Below the pieces are notes generated by a model. The model ran no database searches, was not told where the DNA came from, and saw nothing but the letters and a program-made list of their open reading frames with translations. Shown one piece after another: positions 1 to 9,030 of a stretch of DNA of 64,000 nt. Source of the DNA: Acetobacter sicerae (GTDB lineage Bacteria; Pseudomonadota; Alphaproteobacteria; Acetobacterales; Acetobacteraceae). The first letter of the stretch is position 1, and each line of letters opens with the position of its first letter. The position numbers and the translations under genes were made by a program. The stretch spans positions 124,001-188,000 of the forward strand of contig NZ_JAAABN010000004.1 in assembly GCF_011516765.1 (NCBI RefSeq), read 5' to 3'.

Positions 1-9
1 CTGACGAAC

Positions 10-29
10 ACCCTGTCACCCGACAGGGT
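10..29. terminator. Hairpin at left edge
   Basis: Perfect 8 bp inverted repeat (ACCCTGTC / GACAGGGT) with a 4 nt loop lies just beyond the stop of the minus-strand DUF2934 gene. There is no clear T-run on either strand, so it is a weak candidate for an intrinsic terminator. Confidence 0.3.
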
Positions 30-69
30 TCAGCCACGCAACCGCTGAAAGGTAGCGAGAAGCCTCCCG

Positions 70-411
70 TCAGGAGTCTTTCAGCGCCTTTTCTTCCTCT
101 TCACGGGTTCCAAACGGCACTTCCTGCCGGTCGTCCTGCTCGTCCATGCTGCCGCCGAGATTGCCCAGATTCTCCTGAATCTTCGCATCCTCGATCGGCT
201 CGCCATTGGGCGCCAGCGGCACAGGAGACTCGACCGGAATTTCTCCGGCGTCTGGATTGATCTCCATCCCGATCAGATCGGTCGCCGCTTCCATATAGCC
301 TTCCGGACCACAGGTCGGTTTGCCATCGGCAATCCACATTTCCCTGGCTTTGGCCTTGATCCTGGCGTCGCGCTGCGGCGAGTCTTCCAGTGGGTTTTCC
401 ATATCATGCAC
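70..411 (-). CDS. DUF2934 domain-containing protein
   Basis: Small, acidic, soluble protein of 113 aa. Residues about 16-45 (RIKAKAREMWIADGKP followed by GPEGYMEAATDLI) match the DUF2934 pattern of a short helical segment with an R-x-R-A-x-E-x-W core and a following amphipathic helix. No enzymatic residues or membrane segments are seen. A GAGGAG sequence precedes the chosen ATG. It is transcribed alone, convergent with whatever lies left of the window. The function of DUF2934 proteins is not known, and the acidic C-terminal tail gives no further clue. Confidence 0.7.
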   Translation of the reverse strand: MHDMENPLEDSPQRDARIKAKAREMWIADGKPTCGPEGYMEAATDLIGMEINPDAGEIPVESPVPLAPNGEPIEDAKIQENLGNLGGSMDEQDDRQEVPFGTREEEEKALKDS

Positions 412-544
412 TCCTCAGATGACCGTCACTGTACGGAGACAAACCCCGCTTCCCCATCAGAACGACCTGATCGGGAGGCAGTTTCGGTCCTGTCTGTCAT
501 GTTAGGCCAGCCATCACCGGAACACACCCCCTGCAGAAAGCACC

Positions 545-1591
545 TCAGGGAGCCGGATTGTTATGGATCTGATGAATGGCGTTGATACGGCTTTCCAGTT
601 CCGGCGTGATCTCAACGTCCACAGACCCGAGAATGGTCTGCAACTGGGCAATACTGGTCGCTCCGATGATGTTGGAGGTGACAAAGGACCGCGACGTCAC
701 AAACGCAACAGCAAGCTGCACCGGATCGATTCCAAACTCCTGAGCCAGAGCAAGATAGGCCCGGATGGCGTCATCCACGCCCGGCTTTTCATAGCGCTGT
801 CCCCGGTTGAACAGGGTTGTGCGTGCGCCAGCAGGCCGCGCGCCATCCAGATATTTTCCTGTCAGATACCCCTGCGCCAAGGGTGAATAGGCCAGCAGCC
901 CCACCTGTTCACGCAGTGCGAACTCGGCCAGTCCCAGTTCGAATGTCCGGTTGATCAGATTGTAGGCGTTCTGGATGGACACCACTCTCGGCGCACCCTG
1001 TCGGGACGCTTCCAGACATTTCGCAACACCCCATGGGGTTTCGTTGGACAGGCCGACATGCCGGATCTTCCCTTCCGTCACGAGATCGCCCAGTACACCC
1101 AGCGTTTCCTCAAGAGGCACTTCATCCTCAACGGGCGGCCTTTCGAACGTCGTGCCACCAGCGCCAAACAGATTCACCCGACGGTCCGGCCAGTGAAGCT
1201 GATAGAGATCGACATAATCCGTGCCGAGCCGTTTGAGCGATCCTTCCAGCGCATAGCGGATCTGGCGCGGTGTCAGGCGGGTCTCCTCGCCGCCGGGGCG
1301 AAACCACTCCATCGGACTGCGACCGACGACCTTCGTTGCAAGAATGATCTGATCACGACGTCCGGTCTTCGCCAGCCAGCTACCCACAATCCGTTCCGTT
1401 GCACCGTAGGTCTCTGCCTGCGGCGGGATGGAATAGAGTTCAGCCGTGTCTATGAAGTTGATGCCTTTTTCGATCGCAAGATCGAGTTGGGCATGCCCTT
1501 CCGCTTCCGTGTTCTGCTGACCGAATGTCATCGTGCCGAGACAGATTTCACTGACGAGGATGCCGGTTCGGCCGAGTTCACGTTGTTTCAT
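545..1591 (-). CDS. tas: Tas-type NADP(H)-dependent aldo/keto reductase
   Basis: 348 aa TIM-barrel aldo/keto reductase. The catalytic tetrad is visible: Asp48 and Tyr53 (FIDTAELY), Lys87 (ILATKV) and His133 (YQLHWPD). Similarity to E. coli Tas is strong over the full length, including GTMTFGQQN near the N-terminus and the NAYNLINRTFELGLAE stretch. The frame stays open 22 codons upstream, but the ATG at 1591 follows an AGGAGA sequence and gives the family N-terminus MKQRELGRTG. Physiological substrates of Tas enzymes are poorly defined; reduction of aldehydes or ketones is the family role. Monocistronic. Confidence 0.92.
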   Translation of the reverse strand: MKQRELGRTGILVSEICLGTMTFGQQNTEAEGHAQLDLAIEKGINFIDTAELYSIPPQAETYGATERIVGSWLAKTGRRDQIILATKVVGRSPMEWFRPGGEETRLTPRQIRYALEGSLKRLGTDYVDLYQLHWPDRRVNLFGAGGTTFERPPVEDEVPLEETLGVLGDLVTEGKIRHVGLSNETPWGVAKCLEASRQGAPRVVSIQNAYNLINRTFELGLAEFALREQVGLLAYSPLAQGYLTGKYLDGARPAGARTTLFNRGQRYEKPGVDDAIRAYLALAQEFGIDPVQLAVAFVTSRSFVTSNIIGATSIAQLQTILGSVDVEITPELESRINAIHQIHNNPAP

Positions 1592-1795
1592 GGTGTCTGT
1601 CTCCTGTCCGGATGAATGCCGGCCAGGAGATAAGCAGCGCTTTGAGGATTGTCGCAAGAGACAGACACGCAGCGCACATTATCGCTTCAGGTTTTGCGGG
1701 GGCGTGCGCAACGCGCAGTCTGCCGATTTCCATAACGTAGCCATCCGTCAGGCAACGCCCGGATTATAGTATTTGCTTCACGCTTTGCAGATACA

Positions 1796-3019
1796 GTGGA
1801 AGTCATGACTGCCTCTGCACCTTCAGGAAAACGACCTGCCAGTCTTCTGTTTTTTCTGGTCTGGTTCTGCATCCGTGTCTGGATGGTCTGTTCCTGCACC
1901 ATCCTCATCACCCACGGTCTCTCCCAGCTTCATGCCGGATGGACCGACGGCGCCGGACATCCGTTTTGCGAGGATTTTCTGAACCTGTGGTCGGCAGGAT
2001 TTCTGCTACTGCATCACCATCTGATGGTTGCTTACAGTTTCGAGGCATTTCACCATTTTCAGATCGGTATCGTTCATCACTCCATCAATCTGTATCATTA
2101 CAGTTATCCTCCTGTCACAGCCTTGCTGAGCCTTCCTTTCAGTCTGCTGCCCTACCCTCTCGCCTGCGTTCTGTGGCAGGGCGGTGGGTGGCTTGCCTTC
2201 GCTCTTGTCCTGAGGCGGATCATTCCGAAACACTGGGGCCTCGTTGCGCTCGCCTGGCCTGCCGTTTTCGTAAATACCCTGTCCGGGCAAACGGGTTGCT
2301 GGATTGCAGCCATTATTGGCTACGCACTGCTCGCCTTTCACAATAACCAAAAAATACGCGCCGGCCTTCTGCTTTCACTACTTGTCGCAAAACCGCAGCT
2401 TGGCTGGGTCGTTCCGCTTGCTCTTCTGAGTGGACGAGAATGGAAAACGCTGTTCGCAATGACGGCAGGCAGTGCGGGCCTTCTGGCTCTGAGCATCCTC
2501 GCGGCAGGTATTCAGCCCTGGCTTGCATGGCATGAAAGACTGGGCATTCTCCGTCGGTTTATTCTGGAGGACGGCTCAGGTGTCATGCAGCGGATGATGT
2601 CGATCTTCGTGCTGGTCCGTCATGCAGGTGCGAGCGTTGATACGGCGTGGCTAATGCAGGCAGCGGCAACCCTGATCAGTGTCCTGCTGCTCATGATGGT
2701 CTGGAACAAGACCCGTAACAACCACACACCTTTTCCAGTCAAGGCGTCCGTCCTCATCCTCGCCATTCTGACAGCAACGCCGTATGTCAGCGACTATGAC
2801 TGCGTCGTACTGGCGTTTCCCTGTGTCTGGCTCTGGCCTCTTGCTGACCGATGGGGCCGGAGCATTCTGTCGATGGCTGCCCTCTCCCCCCTCATGGCGG
2901 CCGGTATTGCTCTTTGCACCGGCATTCCGCTGGCCGCTGTCTTCCTGTGGACAGCCTATATCTGGGCCATAGCTCAGGTCACCGGCCAGAAAATTGACTT
3001 TCAATCATTGAAATACTGA
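1796..3019 (+). CDS. GT87-like polytopic membrane protein (DUF2029)
   Basis: 407 aa, strongly hydrophobic, about nine to ten predicted membrane spans. The segment YSYPPVTALLSLPFSLLPY (residues about 102-120) with an acidic residue in the first periplasmic loop (CEDFLNLW) is the arrangement seen in glycosyltransferase family 87 (DUF2029) enzymes, which use polyprenyl-phosphate sugars. The start is uncertain: a GTG at 1796 or the ATG at 1805, neither with a good ribosome binding site. The donor and acceptor cannot be inferred. Nearby trhO and the polysaccharide ABC exporter are on the other strand. Confidence 0.7.
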   Translation: MEVMTASAPSGKRPASLLFFLVWFCIRVWMVCSCTILITHGLSQLHAGWTDGAGHPFCEDFLNLWSAGFLLLHHHLMVAYSFEAFHHFQIGIVHHSINLYHYSYPPVTALLSLPFSLLPYPLACVLWQGGGWLAFALVLRRIIPKHWGLVALAWPAVFVNTLSGQTGCWIAAIIGYALLAFHNNQKIRAGLLLSLLVAKPQLGWVVPLALLSGREWKTLFAMTAGSAGLLALSILAAGIQPWLAWHERLGILRRFILEDGSGVMQRMMSIFVLVRHAGASVDTAWLMQAAATLISVLLLMMVWNKTRNNHTPFPVKASVLILAILTATPYVSDYDCVVLAFPCVWLWPLADRWGRSILSMAALSPLMAAGIALCTGIPLAAVFLWTAYIWAIAQVTGQKIDFQSLKY

Positions 3020-3039
3020 AGTTGTTACGAGCGGCTGCT

Positions 3040-3999
3040 TTACTCCGCCGGTCCCAGATGATGCGTGCCACGCTGCGCAGCCAGACGGGTCTGCTGTTCG
3101 CGGTCGGCGTACCGACGACGCTGCGCCTCCGTCCGCTCGTCATGACAGGCCGGGCAACTCACCCCTTCTTCGTAGAGGGGTGAAGCCTTGTCGCCGTCAC
3201 TGACCGGGCGACGGCAGGCGTGGCAGACGGAATACTGTCCCTGCTCAAGACCATGCTTTACCGTCACGCGCTGATCAAAAACGAAACATTCGCCTTCCCA
3301 CAGACTTTCATTCTCCGGGATGGTTTCGAGATATTTCAGAATGCCGCCCTTGAGATGGAAAACATCTTCCACTCCCTCCGCCTTGGCGAAAGCAGTGGAC
3401 TTCTCGCAACGGATGCCTCCGGTGCAGAACATCGCCACCTTCGGCGTGCGTCCCTGTGCGACCAGTTCATCGCGCCGGGCGCGAAACCAGTCGGGAAACT
3501 CACGGAATGTCGTAATCTGCGGGTCTATCGCGCCACGGAACGTCCCGACCGCGACTTCATAGTCATTGCGCGTATCAATGACGATCGTGTCCGGATCGGA
3601 AATCAGACCATTCCAGTCTGCGGGATCGACATAGGTTCCGACAATGGCGCGGGGATCGACACCCGGCACACCCATCGTGACGATCTCTTTCTTGATGCGC
3701 ACCTTCATCCGCAGGAACGGCAGTTCGGCAGCGCGGGATTCCTTGATTTCCAGATCGGCACAGCCCGGCAATGAGCGGATATGCTCCAGCACCTTGTCCA
3801 TGGCGTCGTCACTGCCTGCAATCGTCCCGTTGATGCCTTCATGCGCGAGAAGCAGAATACCCCGGATACCCAGCGAACAGCATAGCTTCGCCAGAGGGCC
3901 ACGGATCGCTTCACAGTCCTCGAAGGGCGTGAAACGATAGAGCGCGACAACCCGGACAGGCAGCGTGGTTTCGGACAGATTATGATCAGACATGAGCAT
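3040..3999 (-). CDS. trhO: tRNA uridine(34) hydroxylase TrhO (YceA), rhodanese-domain protein
   Basis: 319 aa. N-terminal UPF0176 domain ([11 protein letters not shown]) followed by a rhodanese domain; the active-site loop is [12 protein letters not shown] with Cys192. The C-terminal part has two CxxC pairs (CHAC, CPAC) that could bind zinc. TrhO forms 5-hydroxyuridine at position 34 of certain tRNAs, using oxygen and prephenate-independent chemistry. Its start overlaps the end of the upstream ABC ATPase gene (ATGs at 3999 and 3993, upstream stop at 3986), so it is translationally coupled to the exporter genes although functionally unrelated. Confidence 0.92.
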   Translation of the reverse strand: MLMSDHNLSETTLPVRVVALYRFTPFEDCEAIRGPLAKLCCSLGIRGILLLAHEGINGTIAGSDDAMDKVLEHIRSLPGCADLEIKESRAAELPFLRMKVRIKKEIVTMGVPGVDPRAIVGTYVDPADWNGLISDPDTIVIDTRNDYEVAVGTFRGAIDPQITTFREFPDWFRARRDELVAQGRTPKVAMFCTGGIRCEKSTAFAKAEGVEDVFHLKGGILKYLETIPENESLWEGECFVFDQRVTVKHGLEQGQYSVCHACRRPVSDGDKASPLYEEGVSCPACHDERTEAQRRRYADREQQTRLAAQRGTHHLGPAE

Positions 4000-4810
4000 T
4001 CATCGCTTCCGCATAAGCCTTCAGCACGTCAGGAGCCGGGCCATCCATTTTCACACGCCCGCCTTCAAGCCAGATAATCCGCGAGCACCATTCTTCAAGA
4101 ACAGGCAGGGAATGGGACGTAATGACCAGAATTTCCGCCCCGTCCACGACATTGGCAAGACGGGCGCGGGCTTTGTCCTGAAACCGGGCGTCGCCGGCCA
4201 TGAACCACTCATCCATCAGCAGTATCTGCGGGGCAATCGCTGTCGCCAGTCCGAAACCGAGACGGATGGCCATGCCTGATGAGTAAAGCCTCAGAGGCAG
4301 GTCCATGAATTCACCAAGCTCGGCGAAAGATTCCACATCCTGCTCAAGCTGCTTGAGCTGGGCGGACCGGAGCGCCTTGTGCTGCGCGAGAAGGTAGATG
4401 TTCTCACGACCCGTCAGAGCCGGATTCATGCCCGAATTGGTGTCGATCAGCGTCTCGACAGAACCGCGCACCGTCACCATTCCGGGCTGCGCAAGGTAAA
4501 TCCCGCCCAGCACACGCAGGAGCGTGGACTTCCCTGCCCCGTTATGGCCGACCAGCCCGACACGCTCACCGCTGCGGATCGTCAGAGACAGGTCGCTGAT
4601 GGCCCGCACCTCAAGCACGCCGGGCGCGTTGTCGCTCATGCGGACTTCGCCACCCGTGCGGGAACCCCGGCCTAACTGAAGGGGCCGTTTAACCTTGCCG
4701 AACAGACTTTTCTTGAGCGAACGCGCGCCGCCGTGAAAAATCGGGAAATCGAGCGTCAGATGCTCAAGCCGGATGAACGCCTTTCGCTGTGCCGGTTTCC
4801 TGGCAGTCAT
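3986..4810 (-). CDS. ABC transporter ATP-binding protein, polysaccharide export (KpsT/Wzt type)
   Basis: 274 aa from the ATG at 4810. Walker [10 protein letters not shown] near residue 90, signature [13 protein letters not shown] and Walker B ILLMDEWF are present; the SSGM form of the signature is typical of KpsT/Wzt/TagH ATPases that energise export of capsule, O-antigen or teichoic acid chains. The frame is open further upstream to a TTG at 4885 inside the permease gene; a GTG near 4837 is also possible, so the start is unsure. It pairs with the permease directly upstream. No extended C-terminal carbohydrate-binding domain is seen, which argues for the KpsT-like rather than the long Wzt form. 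Confidence 0.88.
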   Translation of the reverse strand: MTARKPAQRKAFIRLEHLTLDFPIFHGGARSLKKSLFGKVKRPLQLGRGSRTGGEVRMSDNAPGVLEVRAISDLSLTIRSGERVGLVGHNGAGKSTLLRVLGGIYLAQPGMVTVRGSVETLIDTNSGMNPALTGRENIYLLAQHKALRSAQLKQLEQDVESFAELGEFMDLPLRLYSSGMAIRLGFGLATAIAPQILLMDEWFMAGDARFQDKARARLANVVDGAEILVITSHSLPVLEEWCSRIIWLEGGRVKMDGPAPDVLKAYAEAMNAHV

Positions 4811-4841
4811 GGCGGGAGCGGATGCGGAGCCTGTCACGTCG

Positions 4842-5870
4842 TCAGATCCAGAAGGCGAGTTGCGCCCGTGAGCGCGAAAACACAAAAAGACTACTGAGCC
4901 AGAGCAGAACGCTCAACCCGATTGCGACAGCCCAGACAGACAGCGTGGGCATCTCTCCCGTCAGAGGTTGCCGCACGATTTCAAGCAGCGGATAGAACGG
5001 GTTGAAAATCAGCCACCATCCCTTCGCGCCAAGCTGCCTGGCGCTCCAGATGATGGGCGTCACGTAGAATGCGACCTGCACAATACTGGCGACAATGGGC
5101 GGAATATCCCGATAACGGGCGGCGACCGAGCCCAGAAGCAGACAGAACGCAAAGGCGTTCAGCGCCCAGATGAACAGGCCCGGCAAGGCGAACAGGGCGA
5201 CCGGTCCGGGCAACAGACCAAAGATCAGATAGACCCCTATCGGCACGACAATGTTATAGCCGAACATCACGCCATTACGGACCAGAACGCGGAAAGCCTG
5301 TAGCGAGAACGGCAGGCGGGTCGCCCGGATCGAACTCGCAGCACTGATAAAACAGGAACAGGCATCCTGCGTCACGCCCGCGATCCCGATCTGCCAGAGG
5401 ATCATGGAGATCGCGAGATAGGGCAGATAATCCTTCAGGACTATATGGAAGAGATGGCTGTAAATGCCTCCCATCGAGCCGATCATCACTGCCGTGCCGA
5501 GCGTGAGCCAGAGCGGTCCGACGCGGGAGCCCCGGAACTGTAGCTTGATATCGAGCCAGCCGAGGGACACGGCCAGACGCCAGAGACGCAGTCCTTCCCC
5601 GATATCCATGAGCGCCAGCATCACGCGGGAGCGCCGACCATCCTGTTCATTATCAGGATCTCCCTGCTCGTCGGCATCCATATCGGCTGTCGCCCCGCTT
5701 TGCAGCGAGGGCGCGCGCTCCATGCTCTCCTGCACGGAGAGAGTGGGGAAATCCCCGGTGATCGGTGTCACAGCAGAAGGCAGGCCAGTCGAGGCAGTCA
5801 TGGTCCGATCGCGTAGCCCATCCGGCCCATCGGCGGCAACTCCCGTGAACGACCTGTCCGCCATTATCAA
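4842..5870 (-). CDS. ABC-2 type polysaccharide export permease (KpsM/Wzm type)
   Basis: 342 aa. After a hydrophilic N-terminal extension of about 85 residues comes a six-span ABC-2 membrane domain: an amphipathic segment DIKLQFRGSRVGPLWLTLG preceding TM1, as in KpsM/Wzm proteins, then hydrophobic segments to the C-terminus SRAQLAFWI. Partner ATPase follows immediately with overlap or near overlap. The long acidic N-terminal extension is unlike E. coli KpsM (about 258 aa) and may be cytoplasmic. The exported glycan cannot be identified because no glycan synthesis genes sit beside the pair. Confidence 0.87.
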   Translation of the reverse strand: MIMADRSFTGVAADGPDGLRDRTMTASTGLPSAVTPITGDFPTLSVQESMERAPSLQSGATADMDADEQGDPDNEQDGRRSRVMLALMDIGEGLRLWRLAVSLGWLDIKLQFRGSRVGPLWLTLGTAVMIGSMGGIYSHLFHIVLKDYLPYLAISMILWQIGIAGVTQDACSCFISAASSIRATRLPFSLQAFRVLVRNGVMFGYNIVVPIGVYLIFGLLPGPVALFALPGLFIWALNAFAFCLLLGSVAARYRDIPPIVASIVQVAFYVTPIIWSARQLGAKGWWLIFNPFYPLLEIVRQPLTGEMPTLSVWAVAIGLSVLLWLSSLFVFSRSRAQLAFWI

Positions 5871-6116
5871 ACCAGCGCAAAAGACGACTCCGCCAGCGCC
5901 ACGATAACGTCACAATTCGGAGCCAAAGGGGAGGTTCTCAGGATCAGGCTCGTATGCAAGGCGGATAAATCGCGTGCATCCTGCCGCATTGAGGGTTATT
6001 CCTGCGCTTTGAAAACACAGGGTGGAAAGGGGAGATACGCTTTGCGGACCGGGAACGAGAGACCGATGCACCATGCGCCCGGGTTTCCCCCGCGTCACGT
6101 CAGAACATCGCCCCCC

Positions 6117-7499
6117 ATGCACAAAGCAAAGCGCAAGCTTCCCCGTATCGCCCGCCAGCTTCAGGCTCCGGCAGTTCTTGGACTGTTGGCCCTGCTCTCT
6201 GCCTGTGCCGGACAGGGTCCGCAGTCCGACATGCAGATCCCCATCGCGCAGGAAGAAGCGCGCTACCGGGCGCATGCAAAATCCTATTACGCGCCGCCGG
6301 GCTCAAGCGATGACCCGTGGGGCCCCTACATCACGGAAGCATCCCAGCGCTTCGATATTCCGGAGATCTGGATTCGCAGCGTGATCCAGCGTGAATCCGG
6401 TGGTCGACTGTTCCATAACGGCGAATTGGTGACTTCCGCTCCCGGCGCAATGGGCCTGATGCAGCTGATGCCGCCGACCTACGACGCCATGCGCAGTCAG
6501 TATAATCTCGGCAACGACCCGTATGACCCGCATGACAATGTGCTCGCCGGAACAGCCTATATCCGCCAGATGTATGACATCTACGGATCACCGGGTTTTC
6601 TGGCCGCCTATAACGCAGGTCCGGGTCGTCTCGAGGATTTCATTTCCCGCAGCCGCACCCTGCCGCGTGAAACCCGGAACTATGTCGCCGCCATCGGCCG
6701 TGAGATCGCGGGGATTTACCCCAACAGCCGTTCGCAGGCCGATCTTCTCGTCGCCAGCCATACTTCTGGCCAGAGCGCTGAATATGCCGCAGCCGCCCTG
6801 CCGACTGGAACGGCCGCCAGCATCCGTAATGCATGGGCGCAACGCACAGGCGGCAACGCTCGTCCTGTAGAGGTCGCAGAAGCTCCAACCTCTTCCGGAG
6901 AGGACACGACGCCCGTCGTCCCATCCCCGACCTACACACGTCAGATGGCGCCGGTTTCAAACAACACCGAGTCTCCACAGGCCGTCAGTTCGGTCTGGGC
7001 TGCGCGTATGAAAGCCAGCGGCGCCAGCACGGAAACACAGGAAGAGCCGCAGGCTTCGGCCGAGCCGGTAGCCGCCCAGCCCGTCGTGATCAATGACAGC
7101 GCCATGCCTGCGGCACGTCCTGCCCGCAGCAACAGCCGGTTCGCACTGATCTCGTCGGCTTCCGCCGCCTCCGCTCCGCTCTCCTCCCGCACAACGACAA
7201 ACAGCCGGGTTGCAACAACGGCGGAGAGTGCGACCGTCACCAGTTCCCGCGCGTGGGCCATTCAGGTTGGCGCGTTCAGCACGCCCTCCCTCGCTCAGGC
7301 CGCTACCAGCCGTGCACGCTCCAAGGCAAGCAACGACCTGTCTTCGGCCAGAACCCAGATTGCCAGTGTTCGTCTGGCCAGAGGCCAGATCTACCGCGCA
7401 CGCCTGACCGGTCTTTCCCATTCGGAAGCGACAGCCGCCTGTCACCGTCTTGATATCGGTTCCGCCAACTGTGTGGTTGTTTCGCCTGAAGGTACCTGA
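6117..7499 (+). CDS. Lipoprotein lytic transglycosylase with SPOR domain
   Basis: 460 aa from the ATG at 6117. N-terminal basic region, hydrophobic core and lipobox LSAC (Cys at about residue 30) indicate an outer-membrane lipoprotein. The SLT domain follows: catalytic Glu in SVIQRESGG, then GAMGLMQLMPPTY and AAYNAGPGR, all hallmarks of family 1 lytic transglycosylases. A Ser/Thr/Ala-rich linker leads to a C-terminal SPOR domain (AWAIQVGAFSTPSLAQ). SPOR domains bind denuded septal glycan, so a cell-division role is likely. The frame is open to 6009, with an in-frame ATG at 6066; the start at 6117 was chosen because it places the signal peptide correctly. Confidence 0.88.
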   Translation: MHKAKRKLPRIARQLQAPAVLGLLALLSACAGQGPQSDMQIPIAQEEARYRAHAKSYYAPPGSSDDPWGPYITEASQRFDIPEIWIRSVIQRESGGRLFHNGELVTSAPGAMGLMQLMPPTYDAMRSQYNLGNDPYDPHDNVLAGTAYIRQMYDIYGSPGFLAAYNAGPGRLEDFISRSRTLPRETRNYVAAIGREIAGIYPNSRSQADLLVASHTSGQSAEYAAAALPTGTAASIRNAWAQRTGGNARPVEVAEAPTSSGEDTTPVVPSPTYTRQMAPVSNNTESPQAVSSVWAARMKASGASTETQEEPQASAEPVAAQPVVINDSAMPAARPARSNSRFALISSASAASAPLSSRTTTNSRVATTAESATVTSSRAWAIQVGAFSTPSLAQAATSRARSKASNDLSSARTQIASVRLARGQIYRARLTGLSHSEATAACHRLDIGSANCVVVSPEGT

Positions 7500-7543
7500 C
7501 CGACCGCGTTATCAATCCTATTCACCGGCAAGGAACGATCATT

Positions 7544-8092
7544 ATGGCCACACGCAAGCTTTTCGGCCTGATCCTTACGGCTGGCCTGACGCTCTCTGTA
7601 CAGGCCAACGCCGCCCTGCAACCGGGAAACAAGGCTCCTGCCTTCACGCTTCCGGCGAGTCTCGCCGGGCATGAATTCAGCTTTTCGCTGACGAAGGCTC
7701 TTAAGAAAGGTCCTGTCGTCCTGTATTTCTACCCTGCCGCCTTCACGCCCGGCTGCACGATAGAAGCGCATGACTTTGCAGAGGCGATGGATCAGTTTCA
7801 GGCCCTGAACGCAACCGTCATCGGCGTTTCGATGGATCAGTTCGATACACTGAAAAAATTCTCGGTCAGCGAATGTCGCAATCGCTTTGCCGTCGCTGCC
7901 GACGAGAGCGGTTCCGTTTCCGCACTTTATGACGCCAAGCAGTCCCATGACACTCACGCAGCACGTGTGTCCTATGTCATCGCGCCGGATGGGAAAATTC
8001 TGCTGAGTTACGAAAACCGCTCGCCTGACGAGCATGTCGCCCGCACTCTCGCCGCTCTCCAGAAGTGGAAAACTGAATCAGCGCGACACTGA
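7544..8092 (+). CDS. Secreted peroxiredoxin, AhpC/Tsa-BCP type
   Basis: 182 aa with a cleavable signal peptide (predicted cut after VQANA, residue about 23). The peroxidatic cysteine sits in YPAAFTPGCTIEAHDF, the typical PxxxTxxC motif of bacterioferritin-comigratory peroxiredoxins. A second Cys (SVSECRNRF) could be the resolving residue but is not in the canonical position. Expected to reduce peroxides in the periplasm, relevant for an organism with intense periplasmic oxidation. It starts 44 nt after the lytic transglycosylase gene and may be co-transcribed. Confidence 0.88.
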   Translation: MATRKLFGLILTAGLTLSVQANAALQPGNKAPAFTLPASLAGHEFSFSLTKALKKGPVVLYFYPAAFTPGCTIEAHDFAEAMDQFQALNATVIGVSMDQFDTLKKFSVSECRNRFAVAADESGSVSALYDAKQSHDTHAARVSYVIAPDGKILLSYENRSPDEHVARTLAALQKWKTESARH

Positions 8093-8123
8093 ATACTCTG
8101 AAGAAACCTTCAGAAAGCGCCGG

Positions 8124-8690
8124 TCAACCAGCTTCCCACTGAACCTTTCTGAGAAACCACTGGAGTTCCAGAACGCTGGTCAGGCGCGCGCCTTCCGACG
8201 TGTCGATCAGCGGTCCCGTGCGACTGCGAGGCTCGATCAGACCCCATTTCACCAGATCGCCGCGAATCTTGGCGTCGTCGTAATCGTAGCCTTCCCGCAC
8301 GACTTCCTTCAGCCGTTCGACAATAGTGGCCAACAGGGTGAGATCAGCCGCATGCCGCGCTAGCATGCCGCGCCTCACCTCCGCGACTGCCTGCATGGCG
8401 ACACGCGGCACCTCGCCTTCCTGAACGAGAGGCGTGATCGTATAGCCGAGATTGAGGTAGCGGTCCGGATAATCCGTGGTGAGCCATTTTTCACGTCCGG
8501 CCGCCTCGACAAGCCATGCTTCCACCTTTGCCTCGATCTGGGGCAAGGCGAAATTTCCGCTCAGAATTTCCTCGGGTGTCGGTGAATCTTTTCGCCCGGC
8601 AGACAGAGCTTCCACGGAAGAGTGCTGTTCCGCCCGATCTTCAGGCACATCCTTATTCAACAGGATCTTGCTCCTCCGTGGGCACCGCAA
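8124..8690 (-). CDS. Conserved-looking hypothetical protein
   Basis: Up to 188 aa, soluble, no signal peptide or membrane span. It is Glu/Arg-rich and probably helical in its centre (EVRRGMLARHAADLTLLATIVERLKEVV) with a C-terminal WFLRKVQWEAG. I do not recognise the family. The coding frame is well supported by length and codon use, but the start is not: the first codon of the open frame is TTG (8690), and GGAGGAG occurs just downstream of it, so initiation at a later TTG or GTG near 8650-8660 is possible. Convergent with the peroxiredoxin gene. Confidence 0.55.
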   Translation of the reverse strand: MRCPRRSKILLNKDVPEDRAEQHSSVEALSAGRKDSPTPEEILSGNFALPQIEAKVEAWLVEAAGREKWLTTDYPDRYLNLGYTITPLVQEGEVPRVAMQAVAEVRRGMLARHAADLTLLATIVERLKEVVREGYDYDDAKIRGDLVKWGLIEPRSRTGPLIDTSEGARLTSVLELQWFLRKVQWEAG

Positions 8691-9030
8691 GGGTCGCTCA
8701 TGACCAGGGTTATCGTTGATCAGACAGACGCTCTGTCAAAACAGCAGGACAAACCATTTTCCACGCAATTCAGTAACAGGAAAACAGCCTCGCCGCATTT
8801 TTCAGACGACTACTGACGTCTCAATACATAGTCCATTTCTATCGCCGACCATAGAGCCGAACATATCTCATCGTAGAGCAGGTTTCCGTTCCATAGAAAT
8901 CAACTGAACGAATGAAGAGGCCAAGAAAACAACAGACTACAGCGTTCCAGACACTGGGCGTCCATTCTGGCAAAAATCAGACTGAGCAGCGTCCTACAGA
9001 CAAGCCATCTTCCAATACAGATCAGATGGA
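8691..9030. other. Intergenic stretch without recognisable gene
   Basis: About 340 bases between the hypothetical gene and hemW, more AT-rich than its flanks. Short open frames are present but have neither ribosome binding sites nor codon bias. It presumably holds the promoter of the minus-strand gene ending at 8124. No repeat or RNA structure was recognised. Confidence 0.5.
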